Below are positions 49,287-60,126 of a DNA stretch of 64,000 nt, piece by piece. Where the stretch lies: contig CP089453.1 in NCBI GenBank assembly GCA_026636295.1, forward strand, positions 1,178,001 to 1,242,000, in the 5' to 3' direction. The notes under the pieces were generated by a model, which did no database searches, was not told where the DNA came from, and was given only the letters and a program-made list of their open reading frames with translations. The translations under genes and the position numbers were made by a program. Numbering within the stretch: the stretch's first letter is position 1; every line of letters begins with the position of its first letter. This stretch comes from Medakamo hakoo (lineage: Eukaryota > Chlorophyta > Trebouxiophyceae > Coccomyxaceae).

Positions 49287-50371
49287 ATGCCTCCTCCACC
49301 ACCGCCGCCCGCGGGCGGCACCGGCCGCGGCCGCGCCGCCGCCCGCCCGCCGCCGTCCGTCCCCGACGACCCTGTGGACGAGCGTGCCTTACTCATGGAA
49401 GAAGGCGGCGCCCGGCCGGCGTATCCGGGCGCGTTGCGGTAAGAGAGAGAGCTGCGGGGTTGGGAGGTTAGGGGGCGCCGTGCGCGCGCGCGCGCGCGCG
49501 CGTGTGCTTCCAGCAAGGTTTGACCATCCGTCGGAGCCGCCCCCTCCACACAGCTCCAACCTGGACACGTACGCCCGCAACCGGGCTTCCTTCTCCGTGG
49601 AAGCGTCCACGCCGCCCGGTGGGAGCACGCCCCGCCGGGCGGCCGCGCCGCACCGCCTGGCCGCGGCAGCGGCCGCCGTCGGAGGCAACGGCCACGAACC
49701 TCCGTCGCCTCCGTCGCCCGCGCCAGCCGCCGCGGCCGCCGCGGCCGCCGACCCTCCACTACGCCCCTCCCCAGCCTTGGGCCGGGTCGCCACCGCGCCC
49801 ACAGCCGGGTGGGCGGACGCCTCCAAACCCCCGCTCCGCCCGGCGCCCGCGGCACCGGACAAGGCCCCCCTCCTCGGCGGGGCGTCCGCCCCACCCTCCT
49901 CCTCCTCCGCACCCTCCCTCCCCCGCCGCGCCTCCTCCGCCCTCACGGGCGCCCTGGGCCCCGCCGCCGCCGCCATGGCCGCCCGCGCCCGGTCCGCGCT
50001 GGAGGTGTGGCGTGACGCGGGCGAGCGGGATGGCCTGGCCGCGCACGCGGGCGCGGGCGCGGCGGCCGCGGCGTACGCCGCGGCATCCGCGCCGGCCTCG
50101 CTGCACGGCGCGCCCTCCTCCGCCGCCGCCGGGCGCGAAGTCCTGGAACGGCTGGGCCGCATGGGCAACTTCGAAGGCCAGGACTTTGATGCGACGGAAT
50201 GCGACGTCGAACGGGTGGCGGCCCTGCACCGCGGCGCGGCCGACTACGCGCGCGAGGACGCGTGGCGATGGGTTGTGGCTTGTGCGTTTTGCTCTGTTTT
50301 TTTCACCCGCGGGCGTCAGGGGGTCCAAAGCCCGCGACCCCGCACACCCTCCCCCTTGCGCACTCACGCTG

Positions 50372-50416
<45 letters not shown>

Positions 50417-53111
50417 GTCGCCATCGGCGCGACCATGGGCGTCTGCTCCTTTGGCGTGGACGCGGGGCTGGAGGCCCTCAACACCTGGAAGTTTCACACG
50501 CTGAGGAAGGCGGCCGCGGCGTCCCTGGCCGCGTCCGGCGGGGCACGCGGCGGGCCCGCGTCCGGCCTCGGCTTTTATGCGGCCCTCGTCTCCATTTGCT
50601 TGGGCCTGGCCGGCGCGTCCGCGGCCCTGGTCGCGTTCGGCTCGCCCTGGGCAGCCGGGTCGGGCATTCCAGAAGTCAAAGCCTACCTCAACGGCGTCCA
50701 CATCCCCGGCCTCCTCACCCTCAAAACGCTCGTCTGCAAGCTGGTCGGCCTGACCTGTTCCATGGCGGGCGGCCTGATCGCGGGGAAGGAAGGGCCCTTT
50801 GTGCACGCGGGCGCGATCGTGGGCGGGGGGTGGGCGGGCATGGGGTCGCAGGCCGTCCAGGAGGCGCTCGTCCGGTGGGGCGGGTGGGGCGCGGAGGACG
50901 CGGCCGGGCTGGCGGCCGCCCGGCGGGAGTGGGGCGGCTACTTCCGGTCGGACGCGGAACACCGGGACTTTGTGTTCATCGGGGCCGCGGCAGGTGAGGG
51001 GGGGGAGGGAGGGAGGCGAGGGAGGCGAGGGAGGGAGAGCCGGGTGGCCGGCGCGCGACGGCCCATCCACCCACCACCACCACCGCCCACGCCTCTCCCC
51101 TTCCCCAGGCATCGCCACCGCCTTCGCCTCGCCCATCGGCGGCCTGCTCCTGGCCGTCGAGGAAGGCGCCTCCTTCTTGGGCCAGGCCTCCATCTGGCGG
51201 GCGTTCCTGGCCACGTCCACGGGCGTCACCGTGCTGCAACTGCTCGCGACCGCGCGCGGCGGCGGCGGCAGCCACGGCGGGGGCGCGCCGCACGCGTCCG
51301 CCGCGGCCGGCCCGCCCCGCCTCGGCATCTGGCGTGACTTGGGCCTGTACCCGGACCCCGTCGCCTCGTACGGCCAGCGCTACTGGTTCCACGCGGCGGA
51401 CCTGCCGGCGTTCGCCGCGCTCGGCGCCCTGCTGGGCCTGGCCGGCGCCGCGTTTGTGTCGTTCAACGCCCGGCTCACGGCGCTGCGCCTGCGCTACGTC
51501 CCGGCGGCCAACCGCGCCCGCCGCGCCGCGGAAGTCCTGGTCATCGCCTGTCTGACGTGCACCACTTTTTTCTTGGCGCTGTGGGCGTCGCCGTGCGCGC
51601 CGCTGCCGGCTCCGCAGTTGTTGGCCGCGGCCGAGCCGGGGTGGGGCGGCGGCGGCGGCGGGCGCGGCCCGCCCCACGACGCCGCCCCCAACGCCACCCT
51701 GCCCTCCGCGGGCGACCTGTACGGCGGCGGCGGCGGCGCTGACGCCCGTGGCCTGGCCCACTTCCCGCGCCTGTGGTGCGGGGCGGGAGAGTACAACACG
51801 CGCGGCCAGGTCTTTTTCGGGCCGCTCGGCCAGGCGCTGCGCGTGACCATCCACCTGGGCGAGCTGGACCCGCCGCCGGGGGTGTCGCCGGCCGCCTTCG
51901 CGGCGGCCGTGGCGCCGGGGCCCGGCACCCTGCTGACCTGGGCCCTGACGCTGTGGCCCCTGACGGCGCTGACCTTTGGCATCGGCGCCGCGACGGGAGT
52001 GTTTGTGCCGTCGTTGGCGATGGGCGCGGCGGCCGGCCGCCTCGCCGGCCTGGCCGTCCAGGCCGCCCTCACCGCCGCCGGCTCCGCCGCCCGCGTCTCG
52101 CTGCCTTCCTACGCCGTCGTGGGCGCGGCCGCCGCCCTGGGCGGCGTCACCCGCATGACCTTCTCGGCCGTCGTGCTGGTCATGGAGGGCGCGGGCGCCC
52201 TGCAACTGGTCGTCCCGCTCGCGCTCGCCGTCACGGCCGCGCGCGTGGCCGGCGACGCGTGGGGGCCGTCCATCTACGACGCCCACATCCGCATTCGGGG
52301 CACGCCCGTCCTGGTCGAGCCGGGGGCGGACGCCCGCCAACGCATGGCCGCCGACAAGCTGAGCGTGGGCGAGCTGGCCGCGACGGCGGTCACCGCCCTC
52401 CCGCCCGTGCTGCGCGTGGCGGACGCGGTGGCCGCCCTGAAGGCGACGGCCCACAGCTCCTTCCCCATCTCGCCCGACGTGGGCCGGGCGGCGGTGCCCG
52501 GTGGAGCCTTCGAACTGCACGGCGTCCTGGCCCGGGCCACGCTGGTCCGGCTGCTGGCCGGGCGGACGGGGCTGTTTGCGTGGGAGGCGCCGCCGGGCGG
52601 CCCCGCCCGCCCGCCGCTGCCGCCCGCCGCCGAACGCGTGCCCGCCACGCAGGCCGCCCGCCTGGAGCTGCTGGGCCACCTGCAACAGCGCCCCCTGAAG
52701 GTGCGGCGCGGGGATGAGGCGGCCGTGCTGGCCGGCCTGACGGCCGCGGAGGCCGGCCTGTGGCTGGACGTGCGCCCGTTCATGCGGCGCTGCCCGTTTG
52801 TGCTGCAGTCCAACGCGTCGCTGACGCGGGCGCACCGGCTCATGCGCACCATGGGGCTGCACGCCGCGTTCGTGGGGCCGGCGCGCCCGCTGGTGTACGG
52901 CCTGCTCACGCGCAAGGACGTGACGGCCGAAAACGCAGAGGCGTGCCTGGGCGCAAAGGCCGCGGACGTGCGGGCGGCCGCCCGGCGGGGTGGACGTGGG
53001 CATGGTGGGGACGGCGGCGGTGCTGCCGGTCCGCCCCCCACCACCGCGGTGGAGGCCGTCGCGGCGGTTGGGACGGACGTGCCGGAGAGTGGGGGTGTGG
53101 TCGGCCAGTGA
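49287..53111 (+). CDS. CLC: CLC chloride channel/exchanger with C-terminal CBS region
   Basis: Four exons, 49287-49438, 49554-50281, 50418-50993 and 51109-53111, give 1152 residues. The first ~280 residues are low complexity, then GNFEGQDFDATECD, a block seen before TM1 in plant CLCs. Selectivity and gating residues are clear: GSGIPE with Ser375 (Ser favours chloride over nitrate), GKEGPFVHAG with gating Glu418, LLLAVEEGAS with the proton Glu503, and GVFVPSLAMGAA. Having both glutamates predicts 2Cl-/H+ exchange in an internal membrane rather than a pure channel. A long C-terminus holds two CBS-like parts (HSSFPISPD; RRCPFVLQSNASLTRAHRLM). The sulfate transporter starts 98 bp after its stop. 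Confidence 0.93.
50375..50413. repeat. (CA)n tract forming the 3' end of CLC intron 2
   Basis: About 19 CA units run to four bases before the intron acceptor AG and replace the pyrimidine tract. Confidence 0.95.
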
Positions 53112-53209
53112 AAACACAAAAAAAGGGCCTGTGTCTCCACGCACCACACTCCGCCCTCACACTACCATCCATTTCCATCCCCCCAACCCTCACGCCGCAC
53201 ACTCTGTCC

Positions 53210-56200
53210 ATGCCCGTCATGCGGCGCGAAAACGCGGCGCAAGCGGCGTCAGAGTCCGACGTCCCAGCCCCACGCCGCCCGCCCGCAGCGTCCACGCCCG
53301 CCGCCCGGGCCGCGCTCCTCGAGTCGCCGTCGGGCTATCATGTGGCTTTCAGGGCCGATGACGACCGCGGCCCGTCTGCGCTCGACGAGTTTCGGGCCAT
53401 TGCGGACAAAAGGGCACGCAGGTAAGAGGGATTTTTGGCTTTCTTCAAGACGGGCAAGCGCTTTGCTTATCGCTAGTGATGATGGAGGGCGCGCGGACGG
53501 CGTGCTTGCCGGCGGCGTGGCGCTTCCGTCACCGCGCTTTGTTCGTTGCGCTCTCCTCGCGCACGAAAGCAATGCTTTACGCGCGCAAACGGGCGGGATG
53601 CTGGGCGCCCGCGATGCTCCTGCCCATCCACCCGAAAAGCTGGAGTCGAGTTCTCAGCGTTGAGTGCGGGACGCGGGAAAGTGGGTGGCCGGCGTGGCCG
53701 TGCTCGGCGCGGGCAGGCGCATATTGCAGGCCGTTCGTGCTTTGCACTAGCCGTCGCGTCGGCCACGAGCGTGTGGCAGGGATCAAAAAAACGCGCCGTG
53801 CGCACAGTTTTTCTGGCTGTGCGTCCCTGCTTTCAAAGCACAGCTGTGTCGCCTATACAGCCAGCCACACCGTGGATGTGGTGGAAGTGGGCGGCGGGCA
53901 GCGTGCTCCGTCCCGCCCACCCCGACATGCGTGCACGCCTGGACGCCGCGGCCCTTCCGCACCAAAACCCTCCCACCCCATGCCGCCATCCATCCATCCA
54001 TCCCTCCATTCCTCCCTCCCTCCCGCCCGTCCAACCACGCCACAGCATCAAGTCCTACTTCGCCTCGCGCACGCCCTTCCAGGTCGCGGCCGACGCCCTG
54101 CCTATCCTGGGCTGGCTGCGCACCTACAAGCCCCGGTACCTGTTGCACGACCTGCTGGCGGGCATGTCGGTCGCCGCGCTCGTCGTCCCGCAGGGCATGT
54201 CGTACGCCAAGCTGGCGGGCCTGCCCGCCGTGTGGGGCCTGTACGGCGCGTTCGTGCCCGTCATCGTGTACGCGTGCTTGGGCTCGTCCCGGCACCTGGC
54301 CGTCGGGCCCGTCGCCGTCACGTCGCTGCTGCTGGGCTCGGGCCTGCCGAGCACCATCCCAGGCACGCCGATCAACCCGGACCCGAACAAGCCGGACGAC
54401 GCGGCGGCCCAGGCCGCGTACAACCAGGCCGCCATCCAGGTCGCGTTCCTGGCCGGGCTCATGTACACGGCCGTCGGCGTCCTGAGGCTGGGCTGGGTCA
54501 CCAACTTTCTGTCGCACTCCGTCATCGGCGGGTTCATGACGGGCGCCGCGACAATCATCGGCCTGTCCCAAGTCAAGTTTTTGTTTGGGTACGACAAGCG
54601 GCCAGGCCCCGGGCCGGGCGGCAAGGACATTTCCTTCCCGCGAAATGACAACTTGCACGGCATCCTTAGGAGTCTGTTCTCCAAGGACTGGCTGCCGTAC
54701 TTCAAATGGTGAGGCGGGGGGTGGGGGGTGACAGTTGTGTGTATGTGTGGTAGGGTGGGGTGGTTCCCCCCGCGCGCGCGCCCTGCCGTCGCCCTCCCCT
54801 CACACGCCGCCACGCCTCGGGCAACAGGATCGACCTGGTCATGGGCCTGTCGTGGCTGGCCATCCTCATCTTCATGAAAGAGTCCGGCAAGCTGCACCGG
54901 CGCCTGGTCTGGCTGCGCGCGTTTGGCCCCCTCACCGTCACGATTCTGTCGACCGCCCTCACCGCCGGCCTCCACCTCGACCAGAAGCCGCACAAGGTCA
55001 AGACCGTGGGCAACGTCCCCAAAGGCTTGCCCCACCAGACGGTGAGCCAGTGGTTCCCCATGGACAACTTCTCACAAAAGATGGGGCTGGCCGTGCTGGT
55101 CTGCCTGATCGACGTCCTGGAATCCATTTCCATCGCGAAATCGCTCGCCCTGAAAAACCAGTACGACCTGAACGCGACGCAGGAGCTGCGCGCGCTCGGC
55201 CTGGCCAACCTGGTCGGCGCCGCCTTCAACTGCTACACGACGACGGGCTCCTTCTCGCGCTCGGCCGTCATGGACACCGTCGGCGCGCACACCCAGCTGG
55301 CCGGGCTGACGGGCGGCCTCATTGTGATGCTGACCCTCCTGGTGCTGACGCCCCTGTTCCGGGCGATGCCCAACAACGCGCAGGGCGCCATCATTCTGTC
55401 GGCCGTGGTGGGCCTGATCCAGGTCAAGGAATGGTTCTTCCTGTGGAGGATCAACAAGGTGCGGGGGTGTTGGGGCGTGCGGGATGGGAAGGGGGCTTCC
55501 GAGGATGGTGGCGGCCGCGCGTCCTTTCCTTTCTCCTCGCACCCCACGCCTTCCCCTCCTCCTCCACAGTTTGACTGGCTTGTCTTCAACGCGGCCATGC
55601 TGGGCACCATGTTCCTGGGCGTGGAGCTGGGCCTGGCCGTCGCAGCGGGCGCGTCCGTGTTCCTGGCCCTGTGGAAAAACGCGTTTCCGCACACGGCCGT
55701 CCTCGGCCGCCTCCCGTCCACGGCCGTCTACCGCAACGTCAAACAGTACCCCGAAGCCACCCGCATCCCGGGCTTGGTCCTCGCCCGCGTCGACGCCCCG
55801 CTCTTCTTCGCCAACGTCGCGCCCGTGGCGGACGCCCTGCGCAAGTACGAGGCGCGCGCCGCGGCCGAAGCGGCCGCGGGCGGCGACGCCGAGCCCGTGC
55901 GCTGGGTCATCATCGACCTGTCCCCCGTCACGGACCTGGACGCGACCGCCGTCCACTGGCTGCGGGACTGGCACCGCGAGCTGGGCGCCCGCGGCATTGG
56001 CCTGGCCCTGGCCAACCCGTCCCGCGTGGTCGCGGATCTGATGGCCAAAGCCGGGCTGGTCACCCAGATCGGCAAGCACAACATTTACGTGCGCATGCAC
56101 GACGCGGTGGCCGGCTGCCTGGCCGAGTCGCCTGGCGGTGGCGGCAGCGGCGCGGCGGGCGGGGGTGGGGGTGGGGGGGATGGCGGGGACGGCGGCGGCA

Positions 56201-56283
56201 AGGGCGGCGGCGCGGCCGACGAGCCCAGCAAGCCCGGGTCCGGCATGCCGGGCATTGCGTCCGTCTTCCACGCCAGTGTGTGA
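53210..56283 (+). CDS. SULTR: SulP/SLC26 sulfate transporter with STAS domain
   Basis: Four exons, 53210-53421, 54046-54708, 54828-55458 and 55570-56283, give 739 residues. Family landmarks: FQVAADALPILGWLRTY, LAGMSVAALVVPQGMSYAKL, GLYGAFVPVIVYACLGSSRH, GPVAVTSLLLG, VIGGFMTGAATIIGLSQVK, SRSAVMDTVGAHTQLAG and the STAS domain (about residues 560-690) with VIIDLSPVTDLDATAV. This is the plant/algal H+-coupled sulfate transporter type. A poly-Gly segment follows STAS. Intron 1 is long (624 nt) and contains a short CCAT run near 53990. It lies 98 bp after CLC on the same strand. Confidence 0.95.
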
Positions 56284-56445
56284 GGGAGGGGGGTCGCAGC
56301 CCCCGTGCGCGAGGCACCACCATGCAAATTAGAATCCAATTGCGAGAGTGGGGCACCAATGAGGGAAAAAAACGCAAAAAAGAGGTCGGGGGGGTCGTCT
56401 CACACACTCCTCTCTACCTCTCTCTCTCTCTTTCTCTCTCACGCA

Positions 56446-56476
<31 letters not shown>

Positions 56477-56904
56477 GCACACACTCGCGCACGTGCGTGG
56501 ACAGGGGAGGACAGGCGAGGGGCGGCCTGACAGCCCCCTCCGGCAGGGTTGGGAGGGAGGAGGGGCGGGCGGGAGTGGAGGCGGGAGGGTGGGGGGGGGA
56601 GGGGGGATGGAGGAGAGGCTGCCAGCAGCCGCCCGCGCCCCGCCACACACTCACGCAAGCGCCGGGGGGCAGCCTGGACTTGTCCGGCGCACTATCCCCG
56701 GGCGTGCGTGTGGGCGGGTGGCGGGCGCGCGGCCGGGGCGCCGCAGGCCCCCTCGCCCGCCCCTCTCAACCCCCAACCCAGCCACGCACCAGTCTCCACC
56801 CACCCACCCACCCCCCATCCCTACCTGCCACCACGTCCCCGCGCGTTCCCCGCCCGCTCACGCCACGCGCACAGTGTGTGTAAAGAATCCGCCCGCCCCG
56901 CCCC
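56284..56904. other. Convergent intergenic region, low complexity
   Basis: The 621 bp between SulP and the malate carrier hold a CT-rich run at about 56408-56463, a CA run after it, G-rich sequence near 56570-56610, C/A-rich sequence near 56790-56820 and a TGTAA at 56879. I see no gene. Confidence 0.65.
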
Positions 56905-58468
56905 TCACAGGCCGACCTTGGCCTCCCACTTGGGCAGCTGGGCCAGGACCAGCAGCGTGATCACGGCGTGGGGGGCGATGCGGACGCAGTAGGTCGGGAA
57001 GCCCGTGTAGAAGGCGAAGGGGCCCTTGGACGCCAGCGTCTTGGCCGCGCAGTCCAGCGGGCCCTTGTACGGCAGCTTGCCGTCCGGGCCCGCCTTCATC
57101 TCCTGGATCTGGGTCTTGACGTAGTCAAAGGGCAGGGAGCACGCGGCCGCGAAGAAGCCGGCGATGAGCGACCCGCCGACGATGGCGGGCTGGCCCGGGT
57201 AGCCCGCGTCCGCGATCATTTCCTTGACCTGGTCGTTGGAGGCGAGCATGCCCATGTTGAGGGCCATGGCCCGGACGACGGTCGGGCCCGCGCCCCGGAA
57301 CAGGCCGCCCAAGCCGTCCTCGCGGACGATGCGCGTCATCGCGTCGGCGACGCCCTTGTAGTTGCGGCGCTGGTCGGGGGGCAGCGTGGAGTCGGCCTGC
57401 ATGCGGATGAGGGTCAGGTCCGCGGGCGAGCCGACCAGGGCGCCCAGGCCGCCGGCCGTCAGGCCGGCCGCCGCCTTTTGCCACAGCGGCAGCGGCTGCC
57501 CCTGGTTGGCCTTCTTCAGGCTCTCGGACAGCGAGTTGAAGATGCCCAGACGGGCGGTCGTGTACGTGGCCTGGCGCAGGATGCCGGCGGACAGGCCCTT
57601 GTACAGGGAGCCGAAGCCCTCGTTTTTGATGATGCCGGCGGCGACGCCAAACTGTTGTTTTTTTTTTTGGTTGGGGTGGGGGAGGCGGGACCGTGAGGGC
57701 GGGACTGGGGGCGCGAGGGCGGTCGAGGTTGAGGGGGAGAGGGGCGCGCGCCATCGACGGGGACAGGCCACCGCGGGCGCGCGCGCGCGCGCCACGACCA
57801 GTGACCACCTCCAATCCGGTCGTCCTTTTGCTTAGGCTAAGCCCAAATGTGGTCCTGCGCCGGCAGACGGCCGGATCGCCATGGGATGAGTGGGCGAGGC
57901 AGGGCGGGCGGGGTGACTTGCTGCGCCGCCGCCGCGCCGCAGTGTTTTTTTGCGCCGTCGATGCAGTCGCCTTTGCCCGGTCGCTCGACCGCCAGGCGCG
58001 TGGCCACCCGGCGTGCTTGCGACGGCCAGGAGCACGGTGATGCCTAGCCCGCCTGGTACGAGGAGAGGCGCAGAAAGCGCTCAAACTCCGCCCACGCCGG
58101 CCCCAAAACCAGCGCGCGCGCGGCCGCAGGCGGCCGCAGGCCAGCGGGCCACCGCGCGCAGGCCGGCGCTGCTTTGCCGAGAGGCCGTCCCTCGTCCCGC
58201 CACACAATAAACTCACCGGCCCGCCTTTGGCGCCCAGCTGCAGCCGCACTTTGACCATGTCGATGGGCTGGATGATGCAGGTGGCGGTGGCGCTGTGTTG
58301 CGATGGGAAAGGGGGAGGGCGGCGTGTGAGTCTCTCTCTCATGAGTGGGTGGGTAATGTTGGGGGGTGGTGGGACGACGGGAGCGCCCGCCCACACTCAC
58401 CCGGACAGGCCGCCGTTCAGGTACGGCTTGACGATCTTCCACGCGGCCGGCGGCTCGGACTTGGACAT
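56905..58468 (-). CDS. OMC: Mitochondrial 2-oxoglutarate/malate (dicarboxylate) carrier
   Basis: Three exons, 58468-58401, 58292-58217 and 57651-56905, give 296 residues. Three mitochondrial-carrier repeats are present with the P-x-D/E-x-x-K/R signatures QPIDMVKVRLQLG, SPADLTLIRMQAD and LPFDYVKTQIQEM. RQATYTTARLGIFN and RMALNMGMLASNDQ-like RAMALNMGMLASNDQVKE are typical of the oxoglutarate/malate and plant dicarboxylate-tricarboxylate carriers. It exchanges dicarboxylates across the inner membrane, moving reducing power and carbon skeletons. Intron 2 (565 nt) is among the longest here. Confidence 0.93.
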
Positions 58469-58753
58469 GGCGATTGGTTGGTTGTTTCGCGGAGCGGCGA
58501 CGAAAGGGAGGAGAAAAGAAGGTGTGAGGCGGTGGTGGTTGCGACGGCCCCACTGTGGTTTCCTCAGAGGCGGCGAAGAAAACTCGGTGTCGCGCGGGCT
58601 GGATAGACCGCGCGCACACGCACACACACTCCACACTCGCGCGCGTACTGAGCACGTGCCCGCGCCTCCCACCACGGCTGGTAGAGACTTAGGAAGGAGC
58701 ACGCACGCAGACGTAGGGAGAGAGAGACACGCACACGCAGCGGCGAAGCAGCA
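58469..58753. promoter_or_regulatory. Divergent promoter of malate carrier and U2AF-like gene
   Basis: 285 bp, with a CA run near 58614-58628 and GA-rich sequence near 58715-58730. Confidence 0.5.
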
Positions 58754-60081
58754 ATGGAGCAAGACGTGCGTTTCACTCTTTTACGGGAGGGAGGGTTGGG
58801 CGGGAGGGAGGGGGCCGCCTTGCGCACTCGCACGATGCCTGGGACTCTCACACACTCGTGCAGCGTGCGGCGTGGGAGAGGTGGCGCGATCGAATGGGGG
58901 TTGGCGGGCCGTTTTTTTTTCCTTCCCTCACGCTCCACACTCCACCCCCACCCATCAACCTCCAGGCCCCCGCCGCTCTAGCCGGCGTCTCCGTCCCTAA
59001 AACGGCGGAAGAAGCCCTGGCCGCCTTGAAAGAAAAGGGCATGGGCGTGTACGCACCCCCACGCCCTGCCGGTCGGCCCACAGCCGCCCAAGCCCGGGCG
59101 GCGCTGGCAGCCGCAAAAGCGGCCGAAGCCGCGGGTGCGGCCGGGCCCGCCATCGCTGCGGCCGCGCCCATCCCGCGTGGCCCGCCGCCGACGACCAAGG
59201 AGGGCGCGGTCGCGGCCATCGAAGCCCAGCTGCGAGCACGACTGGCCGCCATGCAAGCGGGAGCGGCGACGGCCATGGACGCGGCGGCCATCGCGGGGCG
59301 GTGCGTCGCGTTTGGCAACTTGGCGCCGGCCGTCGACGCGGTCGCCCTGTCGTCCCTGCTGGAATCCACCATGGCCGCGGCTTTTCCGGCCGACGTCGCC
59401 GACGGCTCGCCCGCCGTGGTGCGCATCCACATGGAGCCGGCGCGCAAGCTGGCCGTGGTCGAATTCGCGACGGCGGACATGGCGGCGGCCGGCACCGCGC
59501 TGAGCGGCCAGGTCGACCTGCTGGGGTCGACGCTCACGGCCTGGCCGCCGCCGCCGCCGCCGCTGCCGCCGTCCGCCGCCGTCGCTTCCTCCGCGGCCGG
59601 CACCGCGGCCCTGGACCTGTTTGCTGCAGGCGACTTGGAAGGCGCCCGGGACGAGCTGGAAGCCGCGGGCGTGGCCCTGCCGGGCTGGGACAACCCGCTG
59701 CTGGGGATGAAGCCCCGCGGCGGCGGGCCAGCACCCAGCGCGGCGGCGACCACCACGACCAGCGCGCCCAAAAAGCCGACGCCCGCTTTGCGCGTCGACG
59801 GCCTCTTGCCGGACGAAGTCCTGGCCGACGCTGACGCTCTGACAGCCGTCCTGACGGCCGTCGCCGCGGAATGCGCCAAGTACGGTGAAGTCCTGCGCGT
59901 CGCGACGGGCGACGCGCCGACCGCGGGCGAGCCGGCCGCCGCGCCGTCCGTCCCCATCTTTGTCGTCTTTGCCAAAGCCGCGTCCAGTGCCGTGGCGCGC
60001 ATGACGCTGGCTGGTAAGCGCTTTGGTGGGCACGCCGCCCGGCCGTCGTTCTGCCCGGATGAAGACGTGCCGCCGGAATGA
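58754..60081 (+). CDS. U2AF65-like splicing factor with one RRM and a UHM-type C-terminal RRM
   Basis: A 12-nt first exon (58754-58765, MEQD) joins 58966-60081 in phase 0 for 375 residues. The first RRM (about 115-205) has RCVAFGNLAPAVD and LAVVEFATADMAAAGTALSG, like U2AF65 RRM1. After a linker with PGWDNPLLGMKP, the C-terminal domain (about 280-375) reads ECAKYGEVLRVATG, VPIFVVFAKAASSAVARMTLAGKRFGG, matching the U2AF homology motif with its R-x-F. The usual second RRM of U2AF65 is not visible. The N-terminus lacks a clear RS domain. A role in 3' splice-site recognition is inferred. The first exon is short, so its assignment is tentative. Confidence 0.7.
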
Positions 60082-60126
60082 GAGTGTTAAAAAATGAATC
60101 GAGTTGGTTTTCTCTTCTTCCCTTTT

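Noticed and set aside
50976-53147. 723-codon minus-strand frame over the CLC gene
   Set aside because: Shadow of the CLC coding strand; Arg/Gly/Gln-rich and featureless.
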